DNA of 64,000 nt from Coriolopsis trogii (taxonomy: Eukaryota > Basidiomycota > Agaricomycetes > Polyporales > Polyporaceae). The notes below the pieces were generated by a model. That model worked only from the letters and a program-made list of their open reading frames with translations, was not told where the DNA came from and ran no database searches. Position numbers and translations under genes: made by a program. The DNA lies in contig JAHYIO010000031.1 of assembly GCA_020543525.1 (NCBI GenBank), positions 62,001-126,000 of the forward strand, written 5' to 3'. Shown here piece after piece: positions 58,457 through 64,000 of this stretch (position 1 is the stretch's first letter; each line of letters opens with the position of its first letter).

Positions 58457-59514
58457 CTCGGCTCGAGAAGGAAGGTGGATAGTAGAGTGTGTTGGCTGCG
58501 AGTGTGCGAGGGTAGAGTGGGGCAAGCGTTGGACTGAGATATGGACGCGCGGGGGTGGGTGGCGAGAAGCGGGCGATGGTATCGTTGCGAGAGCTCGCCA
58601 CGCAGACGAATATGTACCTCCCCGGAAGCCCGGTCGCGAACTGACATGATCGCCCCCGGTCGCAGCTGCAGCTGGGGTACACGCGAGAGACGGGAGATCG
58701 TGTTAGGGGTGCTGCAGCTGCGCGTCTTCCGAATGCCCTTGGGCCTCCTTGTCTCCTCGTGCCCGAAATGGCATTCTTGCCGCTCTGGGCAGCGGCAAGC
58801 GGAGGCCCTTCCCTCGCGCCCGGTCCTGTCCGCCTCTATCGCTCCGTGTCTCCTTTATGAAGGTGTTCTAGCGAGTCGCCGCGCCCATAATGCAAGCGTC
58901 GCGCGAGTGCACATCGGGACGGTGTGCCTAGCAGGAGACATTCCTCGCCGTCACTCCTTTGTCCCTGTACGCACTCCCCAGCGCCCCAGCGCTTCCATGC
59001 TTCTCGCATTCCCTGGCGGGCGATTCGCCGCTGGCCAAGTCACCCAGATCCCCGAATACACTGTCCACTTGTCGCGTCGTGACGTATCAGATGTTCAGTA
59101 TCGTGGCAGCGAGTCGGGAGAGCCACTGGCACGAAGCGGGAAACGCAACCTTCAAATAGACATACGTGTCGTAAGCTGTGTAGGCCTGATTGCAGGCGAA
59201 CTCGAACTCAGATGCGTGCTGGCTGTCGCGCAGCACGAACACGAGCCTCGAGGCCCGCGATGGCTGCCTGTTGGGCTCACGAGGGGACGGGCGGTCAATG
59301 TCTGGGAGCTTCCGATCTCGACCAGCAGGCAACTGCGTGGTGGGCGACCGTGGGGCGTTTCCGATCGCTCGTAGGTTTTCGAGCCTTCCTACGGCCGGCT
59401 CTCCGACCACGCGCGGTCGAGTAGCATAGGAGATGTGGGCAGACGCACGCACCCTCGAGCAGTATATATGCACGGCAGGTCAGCGTATCCTCGGCAGAAC
59501 GTCCCAAGGGCAAC
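58457..59514. promoter_or_regulatory. Divergent intergenic region with a TATA box for the small gene at 59515
   Basis: The motif TATATAT at 59463-59469 lies about 45-50 bp upstream of the small gene's ATG. A 277-codon plus-strand frame (58541-59374) has no motif and covers the promoter of the NFKBIL1-like gene; I reject it as a gene. Confidence 0.4.
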
Positions 59515-59859
59515 ATGCGAGGAAACATAAGCTCGAGTGGTGAGTGCGATAATCTTTCGGCGTATGGGGCAAGATTGAGCAAGCCTCGAGGCCTTGAGGC
59601 GTGTCTGTAATCAACCTCTCTTCGAATGCCCAGGGTGCGCCTGTCTCGTGGTTCTCGAGGCCGGACTCGGTATGTCACTTCCTGGTCCGTGATCAATGCA
59701 TTACATACAGCGATCTGCACTCGCCTGAACAGTGCAGGTATCTCAGCGAATCAACCGCGCGCTCGACTGGACTCACATCTGGCCAAGGCCAAGCCGAACA
59801 ACGTCCCTGTACCAACCAATGGAACGTCAGGTTGGTACGACTTGTTCGGAAATTATTAG
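59515..59859 (+). CDS. Small three-exon hypothetical protein (78 aa)
   Basis: Exons 59515-59539, 59580-59669 and 59738-59859, with GTGAGT/TTGAG and GTATGT/GTGCAG introns of 40 and 68 nt, both in phase 1, give 79 codons including TAG. The TATA box about 50 bp upstream supports a real promoter. The predicted protein has a Cys pair in FECPGCACLVVLEA, a basic middle and a C-terminus VPVPTNGTSGWYDLFGNY. No signal peptide or CaaX end is seen, so it is not an obvious mating pheromone. I do not recognise it. The frames agree over three exons, but this is a short gene and could be chance. Confidence 0.4.
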
Positions 59860-60540
59860 TGCTTGACCGTACCGGAAACGCACATGGGCTCGTAGGTGAC
59901 GAAAACCGCGATGTTAGTGTAGAAAGGCCCATCCATGGTGACGTCCACTCACCCCGTACATGCTGTGGTCTGACGTCGGAAGCGACAGAAAAGTGTAGAT
60001 TGCTGCTTGTCTGATGATAGGGGCGCGAAGGAAACCGGCACTTACGTTTTCAGAAGTTCTGTTGCGAGTATGAGGAGGATAAGAGACCGGATCTAAATGT
60101 CAAAACCCGGGTACGAGCGGCATGAATCACGCACTTCAAGATGAAGTCTTGCCTTCGGCGTTATGAGCCAGGGTAAAAGATGGGAAGTCGAAAGCACAGA
60201 GGTGACAGAGGGCACAGTCGGCAGGGGCCTCGATGCGTCATGCGTATCTAATGTAGATAGGCAATCCGGTACTCACTCGGGGGGGTAAATGACACAGGCG
60301 TAGTCTCACTGGGAGCCGATGTCTTCCGGAAAGCGTCGTGGGCGACACGCGTTGGTCGCGTCTATGGGAGTAGGTGTTATTCAGTACGGAAAGCGTCAAC
60401 GAGGGTGAGGGTCTACGATCGAGAGTTGGGGAGTGCTCATGGGGAGACTGCATCTATGAACGGATCGGGCACCGAACTTACCGGGACCGGCACGATTCGT
60501 GTGCGCAATGAACGGGCGACACATGCATACATTCCGTCAG
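59860..60540. other. Gap that should contain upstream exons of the following gene
   Basis: The gene fragment at 60541-60902 needs earlier exons on the plus strand that I could not place. Donor- and acceptor-like words occur on both strands here. No other gene is supported. Confidence 0.3.
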
Positions 60541-60902
60541 AGATTGTTCCCTTGTCCTCCGGAGGGTGATGACGAATGCAGTGAGCCATGGAGTCTGTTC
60601 AGTCTACTCACTAATCGCATACACAAAAGCTCAGTGACGTGCGTCCCTGGCTCAACGTTGTGTTTGGCGTGTCAGAACAGGACGCATTCGGAGTGGTGCT
60701 GCCAGGGCCGAGGAGCATCCAGGATCTGGTGGTCAGTGAGGCTGACAGAAATGAGAGCCTGTGCACTTTGAGGTCGTCTAGAGCAACGTCTTGGATTGAT
60801 AACCTGAGGGATCGAAAGTGGAAGAGGGAGGAAGGAGAGTTACAGGCTGAGCACGAAGCTTGGCCTACGATAGACGCCTGGTTTGTCTCACGAGATGATT
60901 AG
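60541..60902 (+). CDS. C-terminal part of an unrecognised protein (5' exons not found)
   Basis: Two exons, 60541-60580 and 60630-60902, joined by a 49-nt intron (GTGAGC donor, CTAAT branch-like site, AAAAG acceptor). They read RDCSLVLRRVMTNA, then LSDVRPWLNVVFGVSEQDAF, GVVLPGPRSIQDLVVSEADR, then a charged stretch (WIDNLRDRKWKREEGE) and WPTIDAWFVSRDD with TAG at 60900-60902. Composition is strongly protein-like and free of stops over 90 codons; no family is recognised. The start lies further upstream. Confidence 0.45.
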
Positions 60903-61548
60903 ATTAGATCCACTCCCTGATTGGCTGGGCCATATGTTGCGCACTGATTGCGCACTGTCCTCTGGCCACGCCGCCACTACCAGCCTCAATCCATGGTTTC
61001 CGAAACATGTTTCTGAGCACATCGCTCGCCAGCCTCCGCACATCGCACTCGCTCAGAGGATCACCTCGCCTGGTCAACCGCAGGTACGCAAACCCTTGTC
61101 CCATTCCGAATCTCTTCTACTCGGCGCGACTGGCTGGATGGGCATTCCGAATTCACTGTCACCATCGCCTGTCGCACCGCTCCGAATTCTGAAACATTGC
61201 GTCTGTTTCGTATCCGATTCGTACCAACGAACGCGGGCATGTTCGTCAGGCACTGTAATCCCCGCCCTCTCGTAGGACGGAGAGCCGAGCGCCGGGAGGC
61301 GCAACTCATGGGACCGCGCTACGGTCACTTGACAGCCCGCGACGAGCGAGTCGACCTCCGGCACTGCTTGCGTGCTGACACCACCAATCCGAATTGGCCT
61401 TTCGGCGACGCCGCAGCCCTCGTCGCCCCTTTCCCCTTCTCTTTCCTGTCGACTGCCCCGACATATAAGAGGGGCGCTGCACGAGTTCGCATTCTCACGC
61501 TACCTCTAGCTCGACGACCTTGACGTTCTCACCCATTGTTTAGGAAGC
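60903..61548. promoter_or_regulatory. Carrier gene promoter region
   Basis: A CCAAT box in reverse (GATTGGC at 60918) and a TATA-like ATATAAGAG near 61462, about 85 bp before the ATG at 61549, mark a plausible promoter. Short overlapping frames on both strands have no motif. Confidence 0.45.
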
Positions 61549-63057
61549 ATGGCGACGACGGCACCGACGACTATCAACGTGACCCCGCTCGAAGAGAAGG
61601 TGGCGGTCGTGGAGAAGCAGATTCAGAATTCCCAATATGCTCTCAAATTCGCGGGTGCCGCGTTCAGCAGTACGTCTTACCGAACGGCGGAAACCAATCG
61701 TTCAGGAAGCTCACTCTTTCCAGATATGGCCTCCTCGGCGTTCTGCAACCCCACAGACATGTGAGTGCCCGACAGTCTTTGCATAGCGAATACTCAACAA
61801 TTGTTTGGTTTAGTATCAAGGTGTGGATGATCGTGGACGCCGCCGCCGTGGCAGTGTGACTAAGCTTCTGTATCTAGGTCCGGCAACAACTGCGAACGCA
61901 GAGTACGTCGTACAGGGCTCCAACGTCCGTAACTACATTGTTTGCTGAGGTCACGAGTAGCTCCAGGTGCTCGAGCAAATGCCTTCTGGACAGTAGGTGT
62001 CGAGATGGCCCGGACCGAGGGCATCCGCAGCCTTGCTGGCGGAGTATCAGCTAGCATGCTCCGCGAAGTGGTCTATTCGGGCATCCGGATGGGAACATAC
62101 GAGCTGTTCAAAGACAAGTCAGCCAGCATACACCTCGTCACATCCCTCTGTTTGTATACTGACACTCACCACCGGCTACAGGCTGTACGAGGCCAGCAAG
62201 GGAGCGCTGAGCAGAGAAGGGCTCACCCTCAAGATCGCTGCTGCCACAATCGCCGCGACCATCGGCAGTTCACTAGCGAATCCTGCGGATCTCGTCAAAG
62301 GCGAGCGCGACCTCTGTCTTCGCGCGCCCCGATGGCATCACCGCTGACAGCACTCGCACCTTCTCACAGTGCGCATGCAGGCGTACTATCCCAACGGCAG
62401 CCCATACCGGAACCTCAGACACGCATTCGCCTCCATCTGGGCAGAAGGCGCGCAGAAAGCTGTCGCGGCGGGCGCATCTCCTGTCTCTGGCGGTCTCCGG
62501 GCGCTCTATCGCGGCGTGGAGGCGACGACGATCCGCGGGATCGTCCTCTCGGCGACGCAGATCTGCTCGTACGACCAGATCAAGCAGTCGCTCAAGAAGC
62601 GGGGCGTCATGCAGGAAGGCGTCCCGCTGCACTTCGTCGCGAGCACGTTCGCAGGGTACGTGCATGCACACAACGTCTGTGTCCCGGACTGATGAGATCG
62701 CGTTATAGCCTCTTCTGCTCGATCACGTCCAACCCAGTTGGTATGATATCGCAGTTGTGTGTGTGGTGAGGAATTTGCTGAGCAGTCCATGCAGATGTGG
62801 TGAAGGTCCGGCTCATGAACGACAAGACGCACCAATACAAGGGTGCCTTCGACTGCGTCCGGCAGGTGATGGTCAACGAGGGGCCTTTCGGGTTCTTCAA
62901 AGGCTTTGGAATGTGTTGGGCCAGAGTGCGTATCTATGCGCTACAGAGATTTGCAACGATCTGACGTTCTCTGGTGTTACAGCTTGGGACACATACGATA
63001 CTAACGTTCCTCATTTTCGAGCGCGTGCGCTACTTGTTCGGCATAGAGGCGATGTGA
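61549..63057 (+). CDS. Mitochondrial carrier (SLC25), dicarboxylate/UCP-like group
   Basis: An inner-membrane solute exchanger with three repeats of two helices each, about 310-330 aa over nine exons. Each repeat carries the signature Px(D/E)xx(K/R): NPTDIIKVRQQL, NPADLVKVRMQ and NPVDVVKVRLMND. These appear only after splicing: the first is split by three introns, the third by one. Other blocks: LAGGVSASMLREVVYSGIRM with GTYELFKDK, ALYRGVEATTIRGIVLSATQ, LKKRGVMQEGVPLHFVAST, GFFKGFGMCWARLGTHTILT and ending VRYLFGIEAM. The first helix is shorter than usual. The group is inferred from the sequence around the repeats; the transported substrate is not certain. Confidence 0.88.
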
Positions 63058-63377
63058 TACCCACCTAGATTACACTGTACAACATCTATAGACCTATCAA
63101 GTGCCCAAATCCTAGCAAATGGGAGCTGCATATGACTTGCACAGTTTGACCCCGATCTGACTCGCTACCGACTAGATGGACACAAAGCAGGCCTCTACGG
63201 ATACCTTCCCATGCAGAGTCTAAATAACACACAGAGCACGAATCCAAAGCGGGAACAACACCGAACGATCAACGAAGAGATTCAAGTACTCACAGGCACT
63301 GAAAGGTACAGCTATCACAATCTCCTTCTGGATACATAGCAGAATCACTCTGATGCGACGCCCAGATCCACGTCGTA
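63058..63377. other. Convergent spacer
   Basis: 3' ends of the carrier gene and of the edge gene. Nothing recognised. Confidence 0.4.
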
Positions 63378-63836
63378 CTAGTCGACCTGTGGCTGGGGCG
63401 CGAACGCCTTCTTGAAGATGGACCTCTCGTAACGGATATGGCGTTGTCTCGACTCTCGGAGAAGACGCACTCCCAACGTGAACCTGCGAAGAAATGCCGC
63501 ATGCTCTTCCCTGCTCTTCCCCGCTGGATACAGCCTCAGGAAGAGCCGGGCAATGCTGTTGTCCAAGGCCTCCGCGGGTGACAGCTCCCAACGACGTCTC
63601 AGGTCAGAACCACCCTGCGCGTCCTTGACAGTTGCGTTTCGGATGGCTAGAGCCAACTCTTGGACCCTTCGCGCACGGAATGTGTGCCGGCCATGCTTCA
63701 TTGACTCCTTAGCGGCCACTTCCGGCTCTTCCTTGCAATTTCTGCTATGGTACGTCGCCGACGTTTGCTTCCTCGACTTCTCCGTATTGAAACTCGACGA
63801 CGTCCAGCAGCCCGTCGAAATAACGAGGCAGATAGG
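63378..63836 (-). CDS. Right-edge hypothetical protein, C-terminal exons
   Basis: Exons 63778-63836 (reading YLPRYFDGLLDVVEFQYGE) and 63378-63731 (EEPEVAAKESMKHGRHTFRA and onward), joined by a 46-nt intron, give the C-terminal 137 residues or so of a helical, Arg-rich protein: RVQELALAIRNATVKDA, LSPAEALDNSIARLFLRLYP, AGKSREEHAAFLRRFTLGVR, ending KKAFAPQPQVD. I do not recognise it. Upstream exons probably continue towards the window end (a further intron just before 63837 seems likely). The opposite strand is also open here, so the strand is not beyond doubt. Confidence 0.45.
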   Translation of the reverse strand, partial: PICLVISTGCWTSSSFNTEKSRKQTSATYHSRNCKEEPEVAAKESMKHGRHTFRARRVQELALAIRNATVKDAQGGSDLRRRWELSPAEALDNSIARLFLRLYPAGKSREEHAAFLRRFTLGVRLLRESRQRHIRYERSIFKKAFAPQPQVD

Positions 63837-64000
63837 CTTGTCAATTCACATGACCTGGCATACGTATCTTTACAACAAGGGACTCTACAGCCTCGCGGAA
63901 AGCTCGTACATTATGAGGGGCACTGCAGCTCACGTTCTGTATAGTTTATTTGGGGCTGCGAGTGAACATCAAGCCACGGGCGATTTTTTCTTGTTCTCTC

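Noticed and set aside
58541..59374. 277-codon plus-strand frame
   Set aside because: It begins in the promoter of the NFKBIL1-like gene, has no recognisable domain, and overlaps the promoter side of the TATA-driven small gene.
59515..59859. Mating pheromone precursor
   Set aside because: The size and C-terminal aromatic residues were suggestive, but there is no CaaX box before the stop.
1..64000. CRISPR array, bacterial operon or riboswitch signals
   Set aside because: No spaced identical repeats are seen, and introns, splice sites and gene families show nuclear fungal DNA.

Overview
The window reads as nuclear DNA of a filamentous basidiomycete, most likely an Agaricomycete of the wood-decay or polypore type (an inference from gene content). 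Genes sit on both strands, are GC-rich, and are cut by many 45-70 nt introns. Most conserved proteins could be rebuilt by joining exons across GT-AG junctions, plus three GC-AG junctions, so gene ends come from conserved motifs and open frames, not from transcripts.

Housekeeping block, about 0.5-22 kb: an unrecognised protein; a mitochondrial TsaD/Qri7-type tRNA t6A enzyme head-to-head with an HbrB/Bit61-type TORC2 subunit; a Con-6 repeat protein; a small coiled-coil-like protein; a Pex24/Pex30-type peroxisomal membrane protein with dysferlin-like motifs; a CECR5-type mitochondrial HAD hydrolase; dynamitin of dynactin; an intron-bearing tRNA-Ser(GCU); a very large EF-hand and ZZ-finger protein; and an F-box-like protein.

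Mixed and accessory block, about 22-46 kb: a P-loop NTPase carrying a restriction-endonuclease-like (PD-(D/E)XK-type) core; two inverted short-chain dehydrogenase paralogues about 12 kb apart; an Mtf2-like mitochondrial protein; an isoaspartyl peptidase/L-asparaginase; an MCT-like MFS transporter; a fragment with the C-terminal end of a fungal kinase-like (FunK1-type) protein; a HET-domain protein; and 5.6 kb of decayed DNA that holds relics of an FAD monooxygenase and of a second kinase-like gene. HET and orphan NTPase-nuclease genes are typical of fungal self/non-self recognition or intragenomic conflict.

Right block, 46-64 kb: a large ankyrin-repeat protein with a long disordered tail, a DUF218/YdcF-like membrane protein, a zeta-crystallin-type quinone oxidoreductase, an NFKBIL1-like protein, a three-repeat mitochondrial carrier, and several small or partial genes that I rebuilt but do not recognise. 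The most interesting objects are the NTPase-nuclease, the EF-hand/ZZ giant, and the HET/kinase-remnant island.
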